The notes below the pieces were generated by a model. That model was not told the origin of the DNA. It did not search any database and worked only from the letters and a program-made list of their open reading frames with translations. Below are positions 50,931 to 61,391 of a stretch of DNA of 64,000 nucleotides, piece by piece. Positions within the stretch are counted from its first letter, which is position 1. Every line of letters starts with the position of its first letter. This DNA is from RYN-230 sp963713815 (GTDB lineage Bacteria > Actinomycetota > Actinomycetes > Streptosporangiales > Streptosporangiaceae). The position numbers and the translations under genes are program-made. The DNA lies in contig CAVQNH010000033.1 in the NCBI GenBank assembly GCA_963713815.1, positions 28,402-92,401 on the forward strand. Reading direction: 5' to 3'.

Positions 50931-52316
50931 TCAGTACTGGACGGCCGGAACGGGCGCGTCTGCCTCGGCCTCGGCGCGCGCGGGCGGGAGCTGCTGGCGG
51001 GAGTACTTCAGCATCAGCATGAAGTTGACCGTGGCCAGCACGCCGTATAGCAGGACGAAAATCACCAGGCTGATCACGATGTCGGTGGAACTGACCGACG
51101 ACGAGATCCCGTTTTTGGTCAGCATGATGCCCTGCACGATCCACGGCTGCCGGCCGCTCTCGGTCAGCAGCCAGCCGGCCGTGTTCATCAGGAACGGCAG
51201 CACCGCGGCCCAGATCGCCACCCACAGGAACCGCCGGGACGTCCCGAGTTTCTGCCGCCGCAGCAGCCACAACCCGTACACCCCGATGAGCAGGACCAGG
51301 ACCCCGATGTAGGCCATCACCCGCATGGACCAGTACTGGATGAACACGTTCGGCACGTAGTACCCGGGCCCGAACTGCTTGCTGTACTGGGACTGCAGCG
51401 GGTTGAGGCCGATCACCTTGCCGTTCCAGTGGTTGGTGGCCAGCAGCGACAGCAGGTGCGGGATCTCCAGGATCTGGGTCGGCGTCTGATCCCGGTTGCC
51501 GCCCCCGATCTGGAACAGCGAGAACGAGCAGGGCTGGCAGGTGGTCCACTGCGCCTCGGCGGCCGCGATCTTCATCGGCTGGTACTTGGCCTCGATCACG
51601 CCCAGCTCGTCGCCCACCAGCATGGTGAACAGGATCGCCGGGACCAGGACCACGAGGGCGAGCCGGGCCGACCGGATAAACACCTGCTGATCGCCGCCGT
51701 GCCGCAGCTGCCACGCGGATACCGCCAGCATCACCGCCGCGCCGGTAACCAGCGACGCCAGCAGGACCTTGGAATATCCCCACACGAACACCTGGTTGGT
51801 GAACACCGCCCAGATGTCGTTCAGCTGCGGTTTTCCGTGCACCATGACGTAGCCGACCGGATGCTGCATCCATGAGTTGGCGGCCATGATGAACGCCGCC
51901 GACAAGACGGTGCCCAGCGAGACCAGCCAGATCGTCAGCAGGTGCACCCGCCGGGACAGCCGGTCCCAGCCGAACAGCCACAGGCCGAGGAAGGTCGATT
52001 CCAGGAAGAACGCGGCCAGTCCCTCCATGGCCAGCGGCGCCCCGAAGACGTTGCCGACCAGCCGTGAGTACGCCCCCCAGTTCATGCCGAACTGGAATTC
52101 CTGCACCAGGCCGGTGACCACGCCGATCGCCACGTTGATGACCAGCAGGACGCCGAAGAACCGGGTCAGCCGCAGATACTCGTCGCGCTTGCTGCGGAAC
52201 CAGGCCGTCTGCAGCAGCGCGGTCAGGAAGGCCAGGCCGATCGTGACCGGCACGAAGAAGAAATGATTGATCGTCACAAACGCGAACTGCCATCGTGCGA
52301 GATCGACGTTCGCCAT
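50931..52316 (-). CDS. cydA: Cytochrome bd ubiquinol oxidase subunit I
   Basis: 461 residues. Heme ligands lie in NHFFFVPVTIGLAFLTALLQ (His near the N-terminus), the MEGLAAFFLESTFLGLWLFGWDRLS segment and GRQPWIVQGIMLTKNG, the Q-loop-adjacent signature. The short Q-loop form is seen, typical for Gram-positives. High-affinity oxygen reductase at the membrane. The 68-bp upstream gap separates it from a small membrane gene on the same strand. Confidence 0.95.
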   Translation of the reverse strand: MANVDLARWQFAFVTINHFFFVPVTIGLAFLTALLQTAWFRSKRDEYLRLTRFFGVLLVINVAIGVVTGLVQEFQFGMNWGAYSRLVGNVFGAPLAMEGLAAFFLESTFLGLWLFGWDRLSRRVHLLTIWLVSLGTVLSAAFIMAANSWMQHPVGYVMVHGKPQLNDIWAVFTNQVFVWGYSKVLLASLVTGAAVMLAVSAWQLRHGGDQQVFIRSARLALVVLVPAILFTMLVGDELGVIEAKYQPMKIAAAEAQWTTCQPCSFSLFQIGGGNRDQTPTQILEIPHLLSLLATNHWNGKVIGLNPLQSQYSKQFGPGYYVPNVFIQYWSMRVMAYIGVLVLLIGVYGLWLLRRQKLGTSRRFLWVAIWAAVLPFLMNTAGWLLTESGRQPWIVQGIMLTKNGISSSVSSTDIVISLVIFVLLYGVLATVNFMLMLKYSRQQLPPARAEAEADAPVPAVQY

Positions 52317-52384
52317 CTACTCCCCCGGTCCGGATCGGCTCAGATCGGCTGCCCGGCCAGTGGCGCGGCCAGGCAGCCCGTGGG

Positions 52385-52669
52385 TCAGGTACTGGCGCCC
52401 TCGCGAGCCGAAGTCCCGTTCTGCCAGGCGGCGGCACCGGCGGCCGCGGCCGTCTTGGCCTGCGCCCACTTGATCCTCGCCTGCTCGCTGGGCGGGACTT
52501 CCATCTCCTGGATCCACCGGCGGGTGGCCGAGAACAGGTGCGTGCCGCCGACGGCCAGGCCCGCCAGGGCGATCAGGGCGCCGGCCCCGAAGAGCGAGGC
52601 ACCAGTGATGATCGGACCCGTTCTGAGCTCTGGCCAGCTGCTGCTGCTGCTCTGCGTGCTAGTAGACAT
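52385..52669 (-). CDS. Small membrane protein upstream of cydA
   Basis: 94 residues. Ser-rich N-terminus, one TM helix (TGASLFGAGALIALAGLAVGG), then a soluble amphipathic tail with RRWIQEMEVPPSEQARIKWAQAKTAAAAGAAAW. I do not recognise a family by name; similar short proteins occur in actinomycetes. Position 68 bp before cydA on the same strand suggests membership in the operon. A cyd-accessory role is only a guess. Confidence 0.6.
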   Translation of the reverse strand: MSTSTQSSSSSWPELRTGPIITGASLFGAGALIALAGLAVGGTHLFSATRRWIQEMEVPPSEQARIKWAQAKTAAAAGAAAWQNGTSAREGAST

Positions 52670-52785
52670 GGCACCGTCCCGGACGCTAGTCGTTGATCGT
52701 TACTCTCATCGCACGGAGGAAACTGGGCATCCCCCGTGAAGGGTGGTTACGCCCTCGGCCGTACCGCAGGCCGGCCAGAAGAGCT

Positions 52786-53673
52786 CTACTTGGCATAGGG
52801 CGGATGAACAACTGACCAGTCGGCGGCCATGTCAATAACGGTCCATTTGTGGTCAGCGGCGGCGGCGAGAATCTGGTCGGTGCCGCTGCCCAGGATTGGG
52901 TCACGGTCGTAGGCATATTCCCGCTCGGCGTCAGTGTGGTGAACGACCAGTTCCAGGGTCCGGTACGGGCTGGCTGCGGTCCACTGGAGCATGGCCAGGT
53001 CGCCGTCGGTATTCCCGGCGGCCACGATCGGGCGCTGGCCGATATGCCGGTGAATCGAACTCGGCTTCTGGGGCCCATCGTTGATGACCTGGATAGCGGC
53101 GCTCTTGACGAGTTCGGGGCCGCCGGCGCCGGAACGGAACTCGGTTTCTCCCACGCTGCCGATCACCCGGTGCGGCGGCAGGCCGTAGACATCAGCCGCC
53201 CAGGACCGCATGAAGTCGGTGCCGCCTCCCGAGAAGATCCAGCAGGAGAAACCGCTGCGATCCAGCAGGCTGAGCAGCTCCAGCATCGGCCGGTACACCG
53301 TCTGCGGGTATGGCCGCGCGAACCGCGGATGCCGGGCCGACGCCAGCCAGTTCCGGGACAAGGCGTCGAACTCATCGGTGGTGATGCCCGCGTGGGTGAG
53401 AGTCACCAGCTCTATCAGCGCGGCCATCCCGCCGGCGTGGAGCTTTTCGAGGCTGGTGGGATGACCCAGCTCGGCCGCCCGGTCGATGGCAAAGGCCAGC
53501 TGAGCGTAAAGAGGCTGTTCTGTCCACAAGGTGCCGTCATTATCGAATACCGCGATACGGTCCGGCTCCGGCACGAAGTCCGGCGAGTCACGATCGGTCA
53601 CGGCGGCGACGAACTCCACGATCGACTTCTTCGCGGCCGTCTCACGCCAGCCCGGCAGCTGATCTTCTGTCAT
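52786..53673 (-). CDS. HAD-superfamily phosphatase
   Basis: 295 residues from ATG 53673 (the upstream ATG at 53712 lacks a ribosome site). Motif I IAVFDNDGTLW (Asp nucleophile), motif II IFSGGGTDF, Lys in PELVKSAAIQ and motif III VAAGNTDGDLAMLQW. This is the SerB-like HAD group with a four-helix cap (RAAELGHPTSLEKLHAGG and on). The substrate is likely a small phosphate ester; not identifiable here. No signal peptide. Confidence 0.85.
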   Translation of the reverse strand: MTEDQLPGWRETAAKKSIVEFVAAVTDRDSPDFVPEPDRIAVFDNDGTLWTEQPLYAQLAFAIDRAAELGHPTSLEKLHAGGMAALIELVTLTHAGITTDEFDALSRNWLASARHPRFARPYPQTVYRPMLELLSLLDRSGFSCWIFSGGGTDFMRSWAADVYGLPPHRVIGSVGETEFRSGAGGPELVKSAAIQVINDGPQKPSSIHRHIGQRPIVAAGNTDGDLAMLQWTAASPYRTLELVVHHTDAEREYAYDRDPILGSGTDQILAAAADHKWTVIDMAADWSVVHPPYAK

Positions 53674-53937
53674 CTGCCGCAGCGTAGAACGGTTTCGCGG
53701 CAGCGGGCTCACCCCGATCGGGTGGGGCCTCTGCTAAGACACCGGCCGCCAGCGCCCGCCGACCCGGCATCCGGTAAATACCAGGCAAACGCCTGGCGAA
53801 TAACTGGCGACGAACACTCCAAACCGCACCATGTGCGGTGAGCAGGCTCAATTCGCGTGCGCCGTCACCCGATTCCCGCCCGGAGTCACCCGCCAGGTGT
53901 GATGTGCCGCGCGCGCCAACCCGGGACATTCGGTGGT

Positions 53938-55491
53938 GTGGCTGAAAACTATGACGTAATCATCGTTGGCAGCGGCGCGGGCGGCGGCACGCTGGCGCAC
54001 ACCCTGGCCTCCTCGGGCAAGCGGATCCTGCTGCTCGAGCGGGGCAACTTCCTGCCGCGCGAGATCGAGAACTGGGATCCCGGCCCGGTGTTCGTGGACG
54101 GCCGGTACATTTCGCCGGAAACGTGGTTCGACGCCGACGGCAAGCCGTTCCAGCCGCAGGTGCATTACTACGTCGGCGGGGCCACCAAGCTGTACGGGGC
54201 CGCGCTGTACCGGCTCCGCCCCGAGGACTTCGGCGAGATCAAGCACGCCGACGGCCTCTCGCCGGCCTGGCCGCTGGGCTACGACGATTTCGAGCCCTGG
54301 TACACGAAGGCCGAGTGGCTGTACCAGGTCCATGGCATTCACGGCGAAGATCCCACCGAGGGGCACTGCTCGAAGGAGTACCCGTGGCCCGCGGTCTCGC
54401 ACGAACCACGGGTCCAGCAGATCTCCGACGCGCTGGCCGGGGGCGGCTACCACCCGTTCCACGCGCCGGTCGGCATCCTGCTGAACGAGGCCGACCGGCC
54501 GCTCAGTGCGTGCATCCGCTGCGCCACCTGTGACGGCTACCCGTGCCTGGTACACGCCAAGTCAGACGCCGACATCATCGCCGTCCGCCCACTGCTCGAC
54601 CAGCCGAACGTGACCCTGCTGGTGAACGCGGAGGTGGAGCGCCTCGAAACCGACCCGTCCGGCCGGACAGTCACCCGCGTGCAGGTCAGCCGCGGAGGCA
54701 GCCAGGAGTTTTACGAGGCCGGCATTGTGGTGCTCTCGGCGGGCGCGGCCAACAGCGCCCGGATCCTGCTCCGGTCGGCCTCCGACCAGCACCCGGGTGG
54801 GCTGGCGAACGGGTCGGACCAGGTCGGCCGCAACTACATGTACCACAACAGCAAGGCGATCGTGGCGCTCGATAAGGAGCGCAACGACACGGTGTTCCAG
54901 AAGACGCTCGGCCTGAACGACTTCTACCTGGCCGGGAACGGCCGTGAGTGGCCGCTGGGCAACATCCAGATGCTCGGGAAGTCCAACGCGATGGCGATGA
55001 AGGGCGAGGAGCCCAAGCTCACCAAGCTGGCCCCGAGGTGGAGTCTGGAGGAGGTCGCCCGGCACGCCGTCGACTTCTGGCTGACCACCGAGGACCTGCC
55101 CAAACCGGACAACCGGGTGACGGTGGACCGGGATGGTCACGTGCACCTCGCCTACCAGGCGACGAACGACACCGAGGCGGACGGGCTGTACCACGAGCTC
55201 AAGAAGGTGCTCAACCACATCGGGATCGCCGCCCATCACGTCCTGTCCAAGAACTTCTACGCGAGCATGGACGTGCCGGTGGCCGGCGTCGCCCACCAGT
55301 CGGGCACCTGCCGGTTCGGCACGGATCCGGCCACCTCAGTGCTCGACGTGAACTGCCAGGCGCACGAGGTCGACAACCTGTACGTCGTGGACACGAGCTT
55401 CTTCCCGAGCATCGGAGCCGTGAACCCGGCGCTCACCGCCATGGCCAACGCGATCCGGGTCGGCGAGCACCTGCTGAGCCGGATGGCGTGA
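53938..55491 (+). CDS. GMC-family oxidoreductase
   Basis: 517 residues from GTG 53938. FAD motif YDVIIVGSGAGGGTLAHTLASSG, the GMC-type substrate domain with CIRCATCDGYPCLVHAKSDAD and the C-terminal HQSGTCRFGTDPATSVLDVNCQ, VDNLYVVDTSFFPSIGAVNPALTAMA with the catalytic His-Asn pair. It oxidises an alcohol or sugar with FAD. A Cys cluster (CxxCxxCxxxxC) in the middle is unusual and may bind a metal. It precedes a GH15 gene by 31 bp, so they probably form an operon for a sugar derivative. Confidence 0.88.
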   Translation: MAENYDVIIVGSGAGGGTLAHTLASSGKRILLLERGNFLPREIENWDPGPVFVDGRYISPETWFDADGKPFQPQVHYYVGGATKLYGAALYRLRPEDFGEIKHADGLSPAWPLGYDDFEPWYTKAEWLYQVHGIHGEDPTEGHCSKEYPWPAVSHEPRVQQISDALAGGGYHPFHAPVGILLNEADRPLSACIRCATCDGYPCLVHAKSDADIIAVRPLLDQPNVTLLVNAEVERLETDPSGRTVTRVQVSRGGSQEFYEAGIVVLSAGAANSARILLRSASDQHPGGLANGSDQVGRNYMYHNSKAIVALDKERNDTVFQKTLGLNDFYLAGNGREWPLGNIQMLGKSNAMAMKGEEPKLTKLAPRWSLEEVARHAVDFWLTTEDLPKPDNRVTVDRDGHVHLAYQATNDTEADGLYHELKKVLNHIGIAAHHVLSKNFYASMDVPVAGVAHQSGTCRFGTDPATSVLDVNCQAHEVDNLYVVDTSFFPSIGAVNPALTAMANAIRVGEHLLSRMA

Positions 55492-55522
55492 CCCTTATCC
55501 CGACTGCGAAAGGGCACGGACG

Positions 55523-57401
55523 ATGAGTACATTCCCGCCGATTGCCGACTACGGGTTCCTGTCGAATTGCGAGCAGAACTGCCTGGTCGCGCCGGACGGC
55601 TCAGTCGAATGGCTGTGCCTGCCGCGGCCCGACTCCCCGAGTGTCTTCGGGGCGCTGCTGGACCGGGCGGCCGGCTTGTTCCGGTTCGGTCCCGGCAATA
55701 CGCTCGTCCCCCAGCATCGCCGGTACGTACCGGGCACCATGGTGCTGGAAACGACCTGGCAGACGCCCACCGGATGGATGATCGTCCAGGACTTCCTGGC
55801 CATGGGCCCGGTCCAGCACGAGGGACGGCGGCCGGACTACCACCGGGCGCCGGCTGACTTTGGCGCCGTCGGCGCGCTGGTCCGGATCGCCACGTGCATC
55901 AGCGGCCGGGTCGAGGTCATGGTGAACTGCGGTCCGCAGTTCGACTACGGCCGGGCCGGTGGCACGTGGAACTACAAGGGCGACAGCTACGAGGCGATGA
56001 CCCTCACCCCCGCCGAAGGAGACCTGAAGCTTGAGGTGAGCGGCACCGTCCCGCTCGGCGTCCTCGGCGCCCGCTGCTACGGCCGCACCACGCTGACCGC
56101 AGGGACAGTCGGCCTACGTCGCGCTGTCCTGGGGCGACGGCCAGGTCCCGGCTGACCTGGACGCGGCGCACGCCACGCTGAACTGCACGGTCAACTTCTG
56201 GCGTGACTGGCTGAGCTCCGCCAAGATCCCCGACCATCCGTGGAAGACCTACCTGGACCGCAGCGCACTGACCCTGAAGGGGCTCAGCTACGCCCCCACC
56301 GGCGCCATCATGGCCGCCTCGACCACCTCGCTGCCAGAAACCTGGGGCGGGGCCCGCAACTGGGACTACCGCTTCACCTGGATCCGCGACTCAGCGTTCA
56401 TGCTCCGCTCGCTCTACCGCCTCGGCTTCGACTGGGAAGCGATCGAGTACTGGGGCTTCGTCCTCGACGCGGTCACCGGGGGAGACCTGCACCGCAAGCC
56501 CGAACTGCAGATCATGTACGGCATCGGCGGGGAACGCGACCTCACCGAGCACACCCTCGACCACCTCTCCGGCTACCGCGGCGCCCGCCCGGTCCGGGTC
56601 GGCAACGGTGCCTGGAACCAGCAGCAGCACGACGTCTGGGGAATGATCCTCGACGCGCTCGACGTCCAGTTCCATGCCGGCGCCGGCATGATCGTGGCCC
56701 CCGTGTGGGAAGGGCTCGCCACCTTCGTCGAAGCCGCCCTGGAGCACTGGCAGGAGCCCGACCAGGGCATCTGGGAGGTCCGCGGCGACCCCCAGCAGTT
56801 CACGGCCTCCAAGGTGATGTGCTGGGTCGCGGTCTCGCGCGGCGCCGACCTCGCGGAGGAACGGGGCGAGCCCGACCGCGCCAAGCGCTGGCGGACCAGC
56901 GCCGATGAGATCAAGGCCGAGATCCTGGACAAGGGCGTGTCCGAGCGGGGCGTGTTCCGCCAAAGCTACGAGACCGACGACCTCGACGCCTCGCTGCTGC
57001 TCCTGCCCATCATGGGATTCCTGCCCCCCGACGACAAGCGCATCCGGGCCACCGTGCTGGCCATCGCCGACGAGCTGACCGAGGACGGCCTGGTCCTGCG
57101 CTACAAGGTCGAGGGAACCGACACCGGGTTCGAGGGCAAAGAGGGCACCTTCACCATCTGCTCCTTCTGGCTGGTGACCACGCTGGCCATGATCGGCGAG
57201 ACCGATCGCGCCCGCGCCCTGTGCCAGAAACTGCTGTCGTTCGCCGGGCCGCTGCAGCTGTACGCGGAGGAGATCGACACCAGCACCGGCGAGCACATGG
57301 GCAACTTCCCGCAGGCGTTCACCCACCTGGCCCTCATCGAAGCCGTCTCGCGGCTCATCGCGTCCGAGCAGCCAGCCAACAGCGCGGCCGCCTTCGGGTA
57401 A
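55523..57401 (+). CDS. Glycoside hydrolase family 15 (glucoamylase/trehalase-type; one frameshift near 56104)
   Basis: About 625 residues. N-terminal beta-sandwich start IADYGFLSNCEQNCLVAPDGSVEWLCLPRPDSPSVFG is typical of actinomycete GH15 proteins, including trehalases. The (alpha/alpha)6 catalytic domain has GGARNWDYRFTWIRDSAFMLRSL, GAWNQQQHDVWGMIL and the acid/base ENFPQAFTHLALIEA region (GEHMGNFPQAFTH). The frame breaks in LTAG|QSAYVALSWGDG at 56104; one extra A is the likely fault. It hydrolyses alpha-glucosides in the cytosol (no signal peptide). Follows the GMC gene. Confidence 0.88.
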
Positions 57402-57467
57402 GGGCCAGAACCGGGGCATGTCCGGGACCTGGCGTGGTGAGGGCGCCCCGCCGGCCGGGGTGGGCCT

Positions 57468-57560
57468 TCGGGGGAAAGGCGCAGCCGACGGGGCGCTCTC
57501 GGGCGCCCCGGCCGCTGCGGAGCTCGGGGGAAGGCACAGCGGACGGGGCGCTCTCGGGCT
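57468..57560. repeat. Two direct copies of a ~36-bp element
   Basis: TCGGGGGAA(A)GGC(G/A)CAGC(C/G)GACGGGGCGCTCTCGGGC occurs at about 57468-57504 and 57524-57559, with 20 bp between. It lies in the 268-bp gap after GH15; the rest of that gap holds the isochorismate synthase promoter (TAACCT, 57654-57659). Confidence 0.65.
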
Positions 57561-57668
57561 CCTCCCGGGCGGGCCTTACCGGCACCAGCGCGGGGAGGAA
57601 CTACCTGAAGCATCACCGATGACCCTGACCGTTCACTGAATTTTACCCCCAGGTAACCTGTTCTCCCG

Positions 57669-59186
57669 GTGAAGGCGGTCCACCAGACCCCGCCACCTGC
57701 ACCGACGATCCGAAAGACTTCTGATGCTGCCACCCGATACCGGCTGGGTCTCGTCCGACTGGATGTCGCGGGCCGCTGCTTGCGGTCCATGAGCACGTCC
57801 ACCGGCATGGCGGGAGCGGACCGCCTCGCAGTCACGACAGCACGCCTCGCCGGCGAGGGAACCGGCATCGACGCCGCGGACGTCAACCTGCTCGCCGCCG
57901 CGGGCAGCGACGGCTTCCTGTGGCAGCACGAGGGCTTCGGGCTGGCCGGGCGCGGCGTCGCCCTGCGCATCGAGCTTCCCCGCGGTCTCACCGACGCCGC
58001 TGCGGTGGCCGGCGTGGCGCGCAGCCTGGCCGCCATCCAGCGCGGCGATGACGTGGCCGGTCCGGGAACCGGGGCGGTAGCTCTCGGGGCGCTGCCGTTC
58101 GTGCGGGACGCACCCGGGGTGCTCATTGTCCCTCGCGTGGTCATCGGGCGCCGCGACAGCGAAGCATGGATCTCCACCACCGCGCACCCCGGCACCGCCC
58201 GGGCCGCCGCGCGCCTGGCCGACAGGATGGCCGCCGATGCCCTCGGCGGGTTCACCGACCCCCGGCCAGCGCCGAGCCAGTTCACCCTGACCTCGGTGAT
58301 GGACCACGACGCCTGGGGCCGCCTGGTGGCCGGCGCTGTCGCCCGCATCGACGACGGAGCGCTGGGCAAGGTCGTGCTGGCCCGCCAGATCGCCGTGACG
58401 GCCAATCGCCCGTTCGTCACCTCTGATGTCTTGTCCAGGCTGCTCGCCCTGTACCCGACGTGCATGGTCTTCAGGGTCGATGGCTTCCTCGGCGCCAGCC
58501 CCGAGCTGCTGATCGAGCGCCGTGGCACGCACGTCGCCAGTCATCCCCTGGCCGGCACCATCGGCCGCAGCGGTGACCTGGCCACCGACGAAGCGCTCAT
58601 CGCCGGGCTGCTCGCCTCACCCAAGGACCGGCGGGAGCATGCCTATGTCATCGAAGGTCTCCGCCGCACCCTGGGCCCTCTGTGCGAGAGCCTGGACATA
58701 CCCGGCAAGCCCACGGTGCTCGAGTTGCGCAACGTGTCCCACCTCGCTACCCGCCTCAGCGGGGTGCTGTCCGCCGTCCCGGCCCGGCCGGGTGGCAGCC
58801 CCGCTGACCCCCGGCCGGGCTGGAGCCGCCCGGAGCCGTCCGGGGGCACGCCTGCGCATCCCGGCCTCCGCGTGCCCAGCGCCCTGCAGCTCGTGGCGGA
58901 GGTACACCCCACGCCCGCGGTCGGCGGCACGCCCACCGATGAGGCGGTCGCCTACATCGGTGAGGTCGAGGGCTTCGACCGCGGCCGGTACGCCGGCCCG
59001 GTCGGCTGGATGGATGCCCGCGGTGACGGGAGCTGGGCCATCGGGCTCAGGTCGGCTCACGTAGCTGGCGACCACGCCACGATGTACGCCGGTGTCGGCA
59101 TCGTGGCCGGATCCCGTCCCGGGATCGAGCTGGAGGAAACCCAGCTGAAGCTGCAGGCCCTGCTGGCCGCTCTCGTCCGCCCCTGA
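57669..59186 (+). CDS. Isochorismate synthase
   Basis: Up to 505 residues from GTG 57669; an ATG at 57789 would give 465 and is the alternative start. Chorismate-binding fold: LGKVVLARQIAV, the family signatures SPELLIERRGTHVASHPLAGTIGRSGD, SKDRREHAYVI, and C-terminal GEVEGFDRGRYAGPVGWMDARGDGSWAIGLRSA, YAGVGIVAGSRPG. An extra Pro/Gly-rich insertion of about 35 residues (RPGGSPADPRPGWSRPEPSG and on) precedes the SALQLVAEVHPTPAVGG loop. It turns chorismate to isochorismate for siderophore, menaquinone or salicylate routes. No pathway partner is nearby. Confidence 0.85.
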   Translation: MKAVHQTPPPAPTIRKTSDAATRYRLGLVRLDVAGRCLRSMSTSTGMAGADRLAVTTARLAGEGTGIDAADVNLLAAAGSDGFLWQHEGFGLAGRGVALRIELPRGLTDAAAVAGVARSLAAIQRGDDVAGPGTGAVALGALPFVRDAPGVLIVPRVVIGRRDSEAWISTTAHPGTARAAARLADRMAADALGGFTDPRPAPSQFTLTSVMDHDAWGRLVAGAVARIDDGALGKVVLARQIAVTANRPFVTSDVLSRLLALYPTCMVFRVDGFLGASPELLIERRGTHVASHPLAGTIGRSGDLATDEALIAGLLASPKDRREHAYVIEGLRRTLGPLCESLDIPGKPTVLELRNVSHLATRLSGVLSAVPARPGGSPADPRPGWSRPEPSGGTPAHPGLRVPSALQLVAEVHPTPAVGGTPTDEAVAYIGEVEGFDRGRYAGPVGWMDARGDGSWAIGLRSAHVAGDHATMYAGVGIVAGSRPGIELEETQLKLQALLAALVRP

Positions 59187-59254
59187 TGCAGATGACAGAC
59201 ATCGATCCCCGGGCGGTCAACATCCTGAAGTAGCCGCCCGTCCCGGCCGGCTCG

Positions 59255-61387
<2,133 letters not shown>

Positions 61388-61391
<4 letters not shown>

